A stretch of 28,537 nucleotides of DNA from assembly GCA_049295655.1 (NCBI GenBank), contig JBAQRB010000278.1:1-28537 (forward strand), given 5' to 3'. Every line of letters begins with the position of its first letter. Positions within the stretch are counted from its first letter, which is position 1. This document shows, one piece after another, positions 6,968 through 15,600 of the stretch. Source of the DNA: CAJBIL01 sp049295655. GTDB lineage: Bacteria; Pseudomonadota; Gammaproteobacteria; Burkholderiales; Rhodocyclaceae. Both the position numbers and the translations under genes were made by a program. The notes beneath the pieces are model-generated. The model was not told where the DNA came from. It worked only from the letters and a program-made list of their open reading frames with translations, and made no database searches.

Positions 6968-7606
6968 TCATTTGGCACTCTGGAGCCGGAATACGCCGGC
7001 TTCGGTCACCACTGCGTCGAGCGGCTGGTCGTGGGCTGCCGGATGGATTGAATCGACCCGGGCCAATTCGAAGCCGACGCCGATCGCCAGCGGGGGCGTC
7101 GCCTGTTCGCGCAGGATCGCCAGTGTGCGGTCGAAATAGCCGCCGCCGTAGCCGATCCGGTAGCCCGCCGCATCGAAGGCGTTGAGCGGCAGCAGCAGGG
7201 CTTCCGGCTCGACGAAGTCACCGGCGGCCGGGGTGGGAATGCCGTAACGGTCGGCGATCAGTGCCGTGTCGGGTGTCCACGGACGAAAGGCGAGCGCAGC
7301 GCTTTCGCCGACGACGACCGGGAGCAGCGCGCAAAAGCCGTTTTTTTGCGTCGCCAGCCAGGCTTCGAGCAGCGGGCGCAGATCGGGTTCGTTGTTCACC
7401 GGCCAGCAAAAAGCGACACGCATTCCGGCCAGTTGCGGAAAGCCTTTCTCCAGATGATTGCGCAGCGCGGCAGACAGCCGCGCACAGTCGTCGCCGCTCA
7501 ACGCCAGGCGGCGCTCGATCAAGCTGCGGCGCAAGGACTGCCGTTCGTCCTGGGGCGCTTTTGTCGCACTTTCGCCGTGTATTTCCGAGTCGGAGCCGGT
7601 GGCCAT
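6968..7606 (-). CDS. 5-formyltetrahydrofolate cyclo-ligase
   Basis: Converts 5-formyl-THF to 5,10-methenyl-THF with ATP, salvaging folate in the cytosol (YgfA/MTHFS family). The 212-residue protein has the basic N-terminal helix ERQSLRRSLIERR (about 21-33), FCWPVNNEPDLRPLL (about 66-80) and the family signature LPLNAFDAAGYRIGYGGGYFDR (about 139-160), whose glycine-rich loop binds ATP. It is divergent from the lytic transglycosylase gene, with starts about 43 bp apart. The N-terminal 15-20 residues are not conserved-looking, so the true start could be slightly internal. In many proteobacteria 6S RNA sits directly upstream of this gene; here the 43-bp gap is too short for it. Confidence 0.9.
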   Translation of the reverse strand: MATGSDSEIHGESATKAPQDERQSLRRSLIERRLALSGDDCARLSAALRNHLEKGFPQLAGMRVAFCWPVNNEPDLRPLLEAWLATQKNGFCALLPVVVGESAALAFRPWTPDTALIADRYGIPTPAAGDFVEPEALLLPLNAFDAAGYRIGYGGGYFDRTLAILREQATPPLAIGVGFELARVDSIHPAAHDQPLDAVVTEAGVFRLQSAK

Positions 7607-7649
7607 GTGTTATGCTCAAAGGCAGTGTTTACGGGTGTTTCAGCTTATC

Positions 7650-9593
7650 ATGAAGTTTCGCCATACCGCTTTCCTCCTGGCCTTGTCCTTGCTCCTCGCG
7701 CCGCTGCTTGCCGATGCGGCGCCGGCCGACGACCGTTTCCTTGCCGCGCGCGATGCCTTTCGCGCCGGCGACAAGGCGCGCTTCGAGCGCATCGCCCCCG
7801 AACTCAAGGGCCATGAACTCGAGGCCTACGTTGGTTACTGGCGGCTTCTGGCCGAGTTGAAGGATGTCGATCCGGCCAGTATCCGTAGCTATCTTGCGCG
7901 CAACGACAAATCCTATCTTGGCGAAAGATTGCGCAGCGACTGGCTCAAACAGCTGGCGAAAAAACAGCAGTGGAGCGAGTTTGACGCCAATTATCCGCAG
8001 CTTGCCCAGCCCGACCAGGAGCTTGTCTGCTACGCGCTGCAAAGCCGGCGCGCACGCGGCGACGCAACGATGCTCGACGAGGCGATGCCGCTCTGGCTGA
8101 CCTTGATCGAGCCGCCGGAGCCCTGTTATCCGGTGCTCGAAGCTCTGATCCACGAAAAACGCGTGCTGGCCGACGAAGTCTGGGGGCGCGTGCGCCGCCA
8201 GTTGGAGGCGAACAAGACAGCCGCCGCGCGCTACAGCATGAATTACCTGCCGCCGAGCCAGACACCCGACGCCCGACAGGCGGAAGCCGTGATCGAACAG
8301 CCGCTGCACTGGCTGATCAAGCTGCCGGCCAATCTCTCGGGCAGCCGCATGAACCGTGAGCTCGCGGCGCTGGCGATTGCCCGGATGGCACGCAACGACC
8401 CGCGTGTTGCCGCCGACCAGTTGATCCGGATCGAAAGCCAGCTGCAGGCCGGCGAGAAGGGCTGGGCGTGGAGCCAGATCGCCTGGCTCGCCGCGCAGCG
8501 GCACATGTCCGACGCCATTGAGTGGTTCCGGCGGGCCGGCGATGCGCCGCTTTCCGATGAGGCCGCGCAGTGGAAGGTGCGTGCGGCGCTGCGCGTGCAG
8601 GACTGGGGGGTGGTCCGTAGCACCATCGACAAGATGTCGCCGGCGCTTGCTGCGCAGCCCGACTGGACGTACTGGCTGGGCCGTGCCTACCGCGCCGGCG
8701 GGCGGGTCGAAGAAGCCAACGCATTGTTCCTGAAGATAGCCGGTCTGCCGAACTTCTACGGCAACCTGGCGGACGACGAACTGGACCGGCCGACCATGAC
8801 GCCGCCCAAGGCCACCGCACCCACCCGCGACGAGCTCGAGCAGGTCGGCGCCAACGCCGGCGTACAGCGGGCGCTCGCCTTCTTCCGGCTGAACCAGCGT
8901 TTCGAGGGCACCAAGGAGTGGAGCTGGGCCTTGCGCGGCATGAGCGATCGCGAACTGCTCGCCGCCTCCGACATCGCCCACCGGGCCGGCATCTACGACC
9001 GGGCGATTGCCGCGGCCGACCGCACCAAGAACGAACACGACTATTCGCTGCGCTATCTCGCGCCCTACGGCGAGCAGGTGCGCTCGGCGGCCAAGGAGCA
9101 GTCGCTCGACGGCGCCTGGGTGTACGGCCTGATGCGCCAGGAAAGCCGTTTCATCACCAACGCCAAGTCGACGGTCGGTGCCTCCGGACTGATGCAGCTG
9201 ATGCCGGCCACGGCCAAGTGGGTGGCCAAGAAGATCGGACTGAAGGATTACCAGCACGGGCAGGTCAACGATACGGCGACCAACGTGCTGCTCGGCACGA
9301 CCTACATGCGCCTCGTGCTGGAAAGCCTCGACAACCACCCGGTACTTGCCTCGGCGGCCTACAACGCCGGCCCCGGCCGCGCCCGAAAATGGCGCGCCGA
9401 CCAGCCGCTCGAAGGGGCCATTTACGCCGAAACCATCCCCTTCAGCGAAACGCGCGATTACGTGAAGAAGATGATGAGCAACTCGGTCTATTACTCGGCG
9501 CTGTTCGACGGCAAGCCGCAGTCGATCAAGCGCCGGCTTGGCATCATCGCACCGCGCACCGGTGGCGAGGCAAAGCGCGAAGAATTACCGTAA
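7650..9593 (+). CDS. slt: soluble lytic murein transglycosylase, Slt70 family
   Basis: A periplasmic enzyme that cleaves peptidoglycan glycan strands to 1,6-anhydromuropeptides. The ATG at 7650 gives 647 residues and a clean signal peptide (MKFRHTAFLLALSLLLAPLL, then ADAAPAD). The frame stays open upstream to 7458, but that extension would bury the signal peptide and overlaps the divergent gene. A long alpha-superhelical U/L-domain region (about 30-470) precedes the C-terminal SLT domain. The catalytic Glu498 lies in GLMRQESRF, followed by GASGLMQLMPATA and ASAAYNAGPGRARKW, all diagnostic of family 1 lytic transglycosylases. The length matches Slt70. The next gene begins 39 bp downstream. Confidence 0.92.
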   Translation: MKFRHTAFLLALSLLLAPLLADAAPADDRFLAARDAFRAGDKARFERIAPELKGHELEAYVGYWRLLAELKDVDPASIRSYLARNDKSYLGERLRSDWLKQLAKKQQWSEFDANYPQLAQPDQELVCYALQSRRARGDATMLDEAMPLWLTLIEPPEPCYPVLEALIHEKRVLADEVWGRVRRQLEANKTAAARYSMNYLPPSQTPDARQAEAVIEQPLHWLIKLPANLSGSRMNRELAALAIARMARNDPRVAADQLIRIESQLQAGEKGWAWSQIAWLAAQRHMSDAIEWFRRAGDAPLSDEAAQWKVRAALRVQDWGVVRSTIDKMSPALAAQPDWTYWLGRAYRAGGRVEEANALFLKIAGLPNFYGNLADDELDRPTMTPPKATAPTRDELEQVGANAGVQRALAFFRLNQRFEGTKEWSWALRGMSDRELLAASDIAHRAGIYDRAIAAADRTKNEHDYSLRYLAPYGEQVRSAAKEQSLDGAWVYGLMRQESRFITNAKSTVGASGLMQLMPATAKWVAKKIGLKDYQHGQVNDTATNVLLGTTYMRLVLESLDNHPVLASAAYNAGPGRARKWRADQPLEGAIYAETIPFSETRDYVKKMMSNSVYYSALFDGKPQSIKRRLGIIAPRTGGEAKREELP

Positions 9594-9632
9594 AATCACG
9601 ATTTTCCGACATTTACTTCCCGGTAGGGCGCT

Positions 9633-10595
9633 ATGGAACTCAAGAACGTATTGTTGATCGGCGGCAGTGGCTTTGTCGGCGGCTGGATTGCCAACCGTCT
9701 TTCGGAACGCGGCATCCGCGTCACGATTCCGACTCGCCACCGCGACAACACCAAGCAGCTCATCCTGCTGCCGATGGTCGATATGGTCGAGGCCGATATT
9801 GGCGATGCGCAGCAGCTGGCGACGCTGATGCAGGGGCAGGACGCGGTGATCAACCTGGTCGGCATCCTGCACGACCACGATTCGCGCCTGCCTTACGGCA
9901 AGGGCTTCGCCGCTGCCCATATCGAGGTGCCGAAGAAGATCATCGCCGCGATGAAGCAGACCGGCGTTCGCCGGCTGGTGCACATGAGTGCGCTGAATGC
10001 CGCAGCCGATGGCTCTTCCGAATATCTGCGCTCGAAAGGCGAGGGCGAAGCGCTGGTCCGCGCCGCGATGGGCGAGCTCGATATCACCGTCTTCCGTCCG
10101 TCGGTCATCTTCGGGCCGTGCGATTCCTTCCTGAACACGTTTGCCAAGCTGCTCAAGCTCTTCCCGGTTTTCCCGCTCGGCTACTGCGCGGCGCGTTTCC
10201 AGCCGGTTTATGTCGGCGATGTGGCCGATGCCTTCAGCGCCTGCCTGACCGATCGCGCGACCTTCGGCCAGACCTACGAGCTGTGCGGCCCCAAGGTGTA
10301 TACCCTGCGCCAACTGGTCGAATATACCGGCGAGCTGGTCGGCAAGCAGCGCCCGGTGATCGATCTGGGCGTGGGCGGCTGGGCCTACCTGCAGGCCGGG
10401 CTGCTGTGGCTGCTGCCGAACCCGCCGATGTCGCCGGACAACCTGCGTTCGATGGAAGTCGATAGCGTCACCGACGGTGCGCACAACTATCCTGACTGGC
10501 AGCCGTATTCGCTGGAGGCGGTGGCGCCGGCCTATCTGTCGACGATCAAGCCGAAAATGCGTCTTGACGGCTACCGCTATCACGCCGGTCGCTGA
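9633..10595 (+). CDS. NDUFA9-like NAD(P)-dependent dehydrogenase/epimerase
   Basis: An atypical extended short-chain dehydrogenase of the group annotated as complex I NDUFA9-subunit-like. The 320 residues start with a Rossmann loop LLIGGSGFVGGWIA (about 7-20), then DAVINLVGILHD and a YLRSKGEGE segment that may carry the Tyr/Lys pair. FRPSVIFGPCDSF and the C-terminal GPKVYTLRQLVEY are typical of the family. The bacterial role is not established; proposed roles are in quinone or nucleotide-sugar metabolism, and membership of bacterial complex I is not implied. A GGTAGGG lies just before the ATG. A -10-like TAAAAT at 9591-9596 overlaps the slt stop but lacks a -35. The CCA-enzyme gene follows after 33 bp. 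Confidence 0.82.
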   Translation: MELKNVLLIGGSGFVGGWIANRLSERGIRVTIPTRHRDNTKQLILLPMVDMVEADIGDAQQLATLMQGQDAVINLVGILHDHDSRLPYGKGFAAAHIEVPKKIIAAMKQTGVRRLVHMSALNAAADGSSEYLRSKGEGEALVRAAMGELDITVFRPSVIFGPCDSFLNTFAKLLKLFPVFPLGYCAARFQPVYVGDVADAFSACLTDRATFGQTYELCGPKVYTLRQLVEYTGELVGKQRPVIDLGVGGWAYLQAGLLWLLPNPPMSPDNLRSMEVDSVTDGAHNYPDWQPYSLEAVAPAYLSTIKPKMRLDGYRYHAGR

Positions 10596-10628
10596 TCCGC
10601 TGCGCTAGCCGACAGCCATCCCTTCATC

Positions 10629-11849
10629 GTGCAGGTCTTCACCGTCGGCGGTGCTGTCCGCGACGAACTGCTTGGCCTGCCGGTGCAGGATCGCGACTAC
10701 GTCGTCGTCGGCGTTTCGCCGGCCGAAATGCTGTCCAAGGGCTTCCGGCCGGTCGGCAAGGATTTTCCGGTCTTCCTGCATCCCCGGACGCAGGACGAAT
10801 ACGCGCTGGCGCGTACCGAACGCAAGACGGGCCACGGCTACAAGGGCTTTGCCTTTCACGCGGCACCCGAGGTCACGCTGGCGGAAGACCTGGCGCGGCG
10901 CGACCTGACGATCAACGCGATCGCGCGTGCCGAGGATGGCACCCTGACCGACCCCTTCCACGGGGTTGCCGATCTGGCGGCGCGCGTCCTGCGCCACGTC
11001 GGTCCGGCTTTTGTCGAAGACCCGGTGCGCATCCTGCGCGTCGCGCGCTTCGCGGCGCGCTTCACCGATTTTACCGTTGCTGCGGAAACCACGGCGCTGA
11101 TGCGGCGGATGGTCGATAACGGCGAGGTCGACCATCTGGTGGCCGAGCGCGTCTGGCAGGAACTGGCCAAGGGGCTGATGGAGTCCCGGCCGTCGCGCAT
11201 GTTCGCCGTGCTGCGCGAGTGTGGCGCGCTGGCCCGCCTGTTGCCCGAACTCGACCGGCTGTTCGGCGTGCCGCAACGCGCCGAATATCACCCGGAAATC
11301 GACACCGGCGTCCACGTCATGATGGTCGTCGATCAGGCGGCGCAGCGGGGCTGCGGCCTGCCGGTGCGCTTTGCCGCCTTGTTGCACGACCTGGGCAAGG
11401 GAACGACGCCGGTCGCCGAACTGCCGCGCCACATCGCGCATGAACAGCGCAGCGTCAAGCTGGTTGGCGACGTATGCGCACGCCTCAAGCCTCCTGTTGA
11501 CTGCCGCGACCTGGCACTGCTGATGGCACGCTTCCACGGCGACATTCATCGCGCTGCCGAGTTGCGTGCAAGCACCGTCGTCAAGTTGCTCGAGAACGCT
11601 GACGGGCTGCGCCGGCCGCAACGTTTCGAACAGTTGCTCGAAGCCTGCGCCTGTGATTTTCACGGTCGGCTGGGCTGGGAAGAAAAACCCTATCCTTCGC
11701 CGGCCTTGTTCATGCAGGCGCTGGCCACCGTGCGCAGCATCGATGCGGCGAGCATCGCGCGCGCCTGTATCGACCCGGCGCAAATTCCCGAACGCCTGCA
11801 CGTTGCGCGCGTGGCGGCGGTCAGGCAGTCGCTGGCTGTCGCCGAATAG
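10629..11849 (+). CDS. cca: multifunctional CCA-adding tRNA nucleotidyltransferase
   Basis: Adds and repairs the 3'-CCA of tRNAs using CTP and ATP. The protein is 406 residues from a GTG start (10629), which reproduces the canonical N-terminus VFTVGGAVRDELLG. Catalytic carboxylates are Asp21 and Asp23 in QDRDYVVVG. RRDLTINAIA and EDPVRILRVARFAARF are the class II nucleotidyltransferase and tRNA-binding motifs. A C-terminal HD domain (FAALLHDLGKG, about 250-260) marks the bifunctional type, which also has phosphatase and phosphodiesterase activity, as in E. coli. The length agrees with the E. coli enzyme (about 412). The gene is convergent with fecR, 13 bp apart. Confidence 0.94.
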   Translation: MQVFTVGGAVRDELLGLPVQDRDYVVVGVSPAEMLSKGFRPVGKDFPVFLHPRTQDEYALARTERKTGHGYKGFAFHAAPEVTLAEDLARRDLTINAIARAEDGTLTDPFHGVADLAARVLRHVGPAFVEDPVRILRVARFAARFTDFTVAAETTALMRRMVDNGEVDHLVAERVWQELAKGLMESRPSRMFAVLRECGALARLLPELDRLFGVPQRAEYHPEIDTGVHVMMVVDQAAQRGCGLPVRFAALLHDLGKGTTPVAELPRHIAHEQRSVKLVGDVCARLKPPVDCRDLALLMARFHGDIHRAAELRASTVVKLLENADGLRRPQRFEQLLEACACDFHGRLGWEEKPYPSPALFMQALATVRSIDAASIARACIDPAQIPERLHVARVAAVRQSLAVAE

Positions 11850-11873
11850 CCAGCCGGCGGGATCAGATCCCGC
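11831..11873. other. two adjacent hairpins at the cca / fecR convergent junction
   Basis: GCTGGCT (11831-11837) and AGCCAGC (11848-11854) form a 7-bp inverted repeat spanning the cca stop. GCGGGATC and GATCCCGC (11857-11873) form a second near-perfect palindrome overlapping the fecR stop codon. Neither is followed by a T-run, so these are not classic intrinsic terminators. They may protect mRNA 3' ends or reduce converging transcription. Confidence 0.4.
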
Positions 11874-12603
11874 ATTCAGCCGCTTTGGCCTTGCCGATCC
11901 CCTGTCCTGCGGCGTTGTTCTGGCTGATGCTGCCCGGCATGGTCACCTGGATGCCGCTTTGCGGCGGAACGATGACCGGCGGCGTCGCACTGGTTGCGAC
12001 ATAGCCGAACTGTCCGACGTTGAACTGCTGCGAACCTCCGGCGTTGGTGACCAGAATGGCGCCGGCGGCGACGTCCAGATGCAGGCCGTTGGCCGGCGTC
12101 TGGCCGGTGGTTGTCGGAATGCCGGCGCAGTCGCTGGCGCAGAATAGCGCGCCGAAATGGGTACCGCGAATGCCGATCGTTGCCGTTGTTGTCTCGAGCT
12201 TGAAACGGTCGTTGTTGCGCTTGCCGAGCAGGCCGGTGACCGCGCGCAGGCCGCCACGGATCAGACTGAGCACGATGTTGTCGGATTGCGGCTTGCTCTC
12301 GACATAAGCGTAGTTCGTCACCTTGAGCTGGGTGTTCGGGCGCAAAACGATCTCGCCGCCATCGACAAATTTGATGCGGGCATAGGTCTCGTCCTGGGTC
12401 GACAACTCGTCGCCCTCGGCCACTTCCGACCGGGTCGCCAGCAGCTTCGTCGTGCCGTCGGCGCGCTTGACCGTCAGGGTGCCTGCCAGGTGCGTCACCG
12501 TGCCGGCCGGAGCGGCGCTGGCCGGCAGCACGAACAGGCTCAGCGCGAGGGCGAGGAGAAACTCAGGTGCACTGAGCCGGTTTTTTCTTCGCAACTTTGG
12601 CAT
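11863..12603 (-). CDS. FecR-domain periplasmic protein of the TPS operon
   Basis: A 246-residue exported protein. I chose the ATG at 12603 because it gives a signal peptide (MPKLRRKNRLSAPEFLLALA, then LSLFVLPASA) and has AAGGAAG about 9 nt upstream; the frame is open further upstream but lies inside tpsA. The mature part contains a FecR domain: GTVTHLAGTLTV, RIKFVDGGEIVLRPNT, LSLIRGGLRAVTG and TTTATIGIRGTHFG. A CASDC cysteine pair and a C-terminal Pro/Gln-rich tail follow. Unlike the FecI-FecR anti-sigma proteins, there is no cytoplasmic N-terminal domain and no sigma-factor gene nearby. FecR-domain proteins of this exported kind are found beside TPS loci, where the function is uncertain. Its start overlaps the last 41 nt of tpsA in another frame, suggesting translational coupling. 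Confidence 0.82.
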   Translation of the reverse strand: MPKLRRKNRLSAPEFLLALALSLFVLPASAAPAGTVTHLAGTLTVKRADGTTKLLATRSEVAEGDELSTQDETYARIKFVDGGEIVLRPNTQLKVTNYAYVESKPQSDNIVLSLIRGGLRAVTGLLGKRNNDRFKLETTTATIGIRGTHFGALFCASDCAGIPTTTGQTPANGLHLDVAAGAILVTNAGGSQQFNVGQFGYVATSATPPVIVPPQSGIQVTMPGSISQNNAAGQGIGKAKAAECGI

Positions 12604-15600
12604 CGTCTGTCGCTTCCTTCTCACTCTTTTGGTTCGCTTTGTCTGAAGCTGATTTGCTGCTGGCACTGCCGGAACTTGTGGCAGGTCGCGATTCGGAAGG
12701 CAAGCCCTCGATTTCAAGACCGCCTGCCGGCGCAGCTTGCCCGCTGAAGGGTGTGCTGCCCACGAAGGGTGTTAGCACCGGCTGCGAGTCCGGGGATGGC
12801 GCACCGAACTCTCCTGCACTACCGCCGATGCTCCGACCGGCGAAAAGTGTCCCGCTGCCGCCGGATGTTTCCGTTCTGAGCAGCGCGACAGGGGCGGGCG
12901 TCATGGCCGCTGCCGTTCTGGTTTGCGCACCGACAACCGCCTCGACAACCGCCACCTTCGCGACCGTCTCTTCCGTCACTCGCGTCAATACGGCGGCCTC
13001 TTCCTTAGCCTTCAACACTTCTGCCTCGGCCAGAGCTTTTACAGCGGCTGCAGCATCGGCAAGTGCTTTGGCTTCGGCGGCGGCTTGTGCGTCGGCGAGC
13101 GCTTTCGTTTCAGCGGCGGCCTCTGCGTCGGCAAGTGCTTTGGCTTCGGCGGCGGCCTTTGCGTCGGCGAGTGCCTGAGTTTCAGCAGCAGCTGCTGCCG
13201 CCGCAGCGGCTGCATTGGCTGCGGTTACAGCAGGATCAACCGTTCGGATGCTGTTCGTGCCGCTTGATACGGTTGGTGCGATCCCCCATGCATCGAAACT
13301 GCTCGTACCCGTTGCGGATACCGTCAGACTGCCGGCAATCACATCGTTTACCGCCGTGTTGCCGTTATCCTGGATGCTTCCGCTGCTCGTCGTCAGGCTG
13401 ACGGTGCCGCTGCCCGCGTTGATCGGCTGGTTCAGGGTGATGTCGCCGGCACTCGCGGTCAGGGATACGTTTCCACCGCCAGTGGAAATCCCGTTCATCG
13501 CGTAAGCGTGGGATGCCGTCCCGCCACTCATTGACGTGACCTCAAAACCTGTCGAATTGGCGAAGGTAAAGTTGCCTGCGCTGGTCTTTCCCGCGAGCTT
13601 GCTTACGCTGTTTGCACTGCTGAGATCGACCGTTCCCCCGGCGCTGATTCCCAGGTCATGTACGTCGATTGCGCCGCTCTGGGTGACGCCGGCACCGCTC
13701 AGCAGGCCGATGCGCGTCGTATTTGCGTGTCGGTCAGTAAGCGAGGTGCCGCCGACCGTGATCCCGCTAACGGCAATCGCCCCTGCTGCTTTGATGACAT
13801 CATCGCTGCCGATGCCGATGCTCGGGGCGTTTATTTGCCAAAGATCGATTACGTTCAAATGCCCGCCGCCGATGTTTGAGCCGACGCTGATCGGGCGGCC
13901 AGGAGTGACCGGGCGAATATCGACCATTGCGGCAGTAATCCCATTGGACAGAACAAGACTATCGGCCAGCAGCGAGACACTGCCCGATGCGCCGGCATTG
14001 ATTGCGTTGCTAACGGTCAGTGTTTTGTTGGTGCCGGCGGCCAGCAGGATGTTCGTGTTGTTGGTGCTGATGCCGGTAATAGCATCGACCGTTCCCACGG
14101 TGAAATCTTCACTGTTATGAACGGCGAGTGAACCAGTACTAACGTTTGCGGACAAGACGGCGAAGTTGTTGCCGACATTTTGCAGCATCACGTCAGCAGT
14201 GCTGCTGAGTGACAAGCCGAACCCGCCGCCTCCTGCTACATCCTTGGTTGAAATTGGTTGATCCTGGCCGACGCCATCGTTCGTGCTCGTCAGCACGATA
14301 TCCCCGCCGCTACCGGTGTTCTGGATGCCCAAGGAACTCCCGACGCTGGTTACAAAAATAGGGGAACTGCTCTTGTACTTAAAGCTTCCCCCGCTTGCTT
14401 CACCCGCGATCACGCCGGTTGGGTTGTCGGCCTGCAAGTCAACCGTTGATCCTATGGCATGCACGGCCTTTCCGGCAAGTAGCGCGCCTGCGCTCTGGGT
14501 GATCGGATACCAGACGGTGGGACTACTCGGGGAATCAACGGCCCGTAATGAAATCACCCCATTCGGGTTGACTGAATCGTAATTGCCCACAATTCCGGTG
14601 AGTGAAATACCGGTAAGGTTATCGACAACTGGGCCAGTATCAACCTTGAGGGCCTTGCCGTTGACGAATTTGAAGTTGCTATTCGTTCCGCTGACGCTGG
14701 CGGCCAGTTTATCCACCATGTTTACTGCGTTGTCCAGGGCGACATTCCCGCCTGATCTTACGGCCAGTGCATCCGCCGTTATTATGCCGAAGGCGTTGCT
14801 TGTAATGCCTCCGGCACCAGCGGTCAGTTTGACCGGGCCAGCGGGAGTCGAGTTATTTGAAGCGGTAATGGCGGCTTGTAAATCGATGGCGTTTGCCGCG
14901 GTCAATGTAATCATTCCTCCACCCAATCCGTCGGCAAGAATCGGTTGATATAGAGTTAAGTTACCTGCGCTTGTGCTGATGTTGATCGGGTTGCTGTTGC
15001 CGGTGAAAATGATTCCGTTTGTGCCGCCAATGCTGGCGATTTCGAGCGACTGGGCATTTGAAAAGGAGAGGCTGCCCGCGCTCATGCTTGCGGCCAGCGT
15101 TCCGACCAAGTTGCCTTCTGTCAGGTTGACGTTACCGCTCGAGGTTATTTTCAGCTTCTCGGCGGTGACAATCCCTGCCGTTTGACTGATACCACCGGCG
15201 CCAGCCATCAGTTCTACCGACAATCCGCCAGCAGCTGCGCTAATCGGTGCGTTGAGGGCGATAGCGTTTCCTGCGTTCAAAATCAGGGTGATGTTTGCCG
15301 TGTTGGTGGTTTTGTTGATCGCACTGCTGACCGTAATATCGTTGCTGGCCGCCAGCGACAGGCTCGTTGTGTCGAGCAAGGTACCGACTTGAGCTGCAGT
15401 GATCTGGCTGGTTGCTGCAGGGTTGTCGCCAACTAGTACATCCGTTGTCACATCGTCCCCGAGTGTGGTGTCTCCATTCAGGTCAGCATTTGCACCGATG
15501 GTTATATTGGTCGGGTCCAGCAACAAGGTGCCAGCGACCCCCGCCTTGGCGCTCAGATCGACCGTTCCTTTGAAATCAAGGTAAGCCTTCCCGGAAACTT

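Noticed and set aside
7607..7649. 6S RNA upstream of the 5-formyl-THF cyclo-ligase gene
   Set aside because: 6S RNA often lies there in proteobacteria, but only 43 bp separate this gene from slt, too short for a roughly 180-nt RNA.
7629..9338. Long minus-strand open frame (569 codons) antisense to the lytic transglycosylase
   Set aside because: It mirrors the high-GC codon bias of slt on the other strand, has low-complexity His/Arg/Gln-rich sequence and no family motifs. The plus strand has a complete Slt protein.
10605..11801. Minus-strand open frame (398 codons) antisense to cca
   Set aside because: The plus strand encodes a full-length CCA enzyme with all motifs; the antisense product is compositionally a GC shadow.
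12563..12603. Possible frameshift joining tpsA and fecR into one gene
   Set aside because: The FecR protein has its own signal peptide and ribosome site, and TpsA ends in a plausible tail, so a genuine overlap is more likely than a sequencing error.
12597..13178. Plus-strand Ala/Ser-rich frame over the tpsA 3' end
   Set aside because: It is the complement of the Ala-rich repeat region of tpsA; both strands stay open because of the GCN repeats.
13053..13196. CRISPR-like reading of the 36-bp repeats
   Set aside because: Units are directly adjacent with no spacers and are in frame with an Ala-rich coding repeat.
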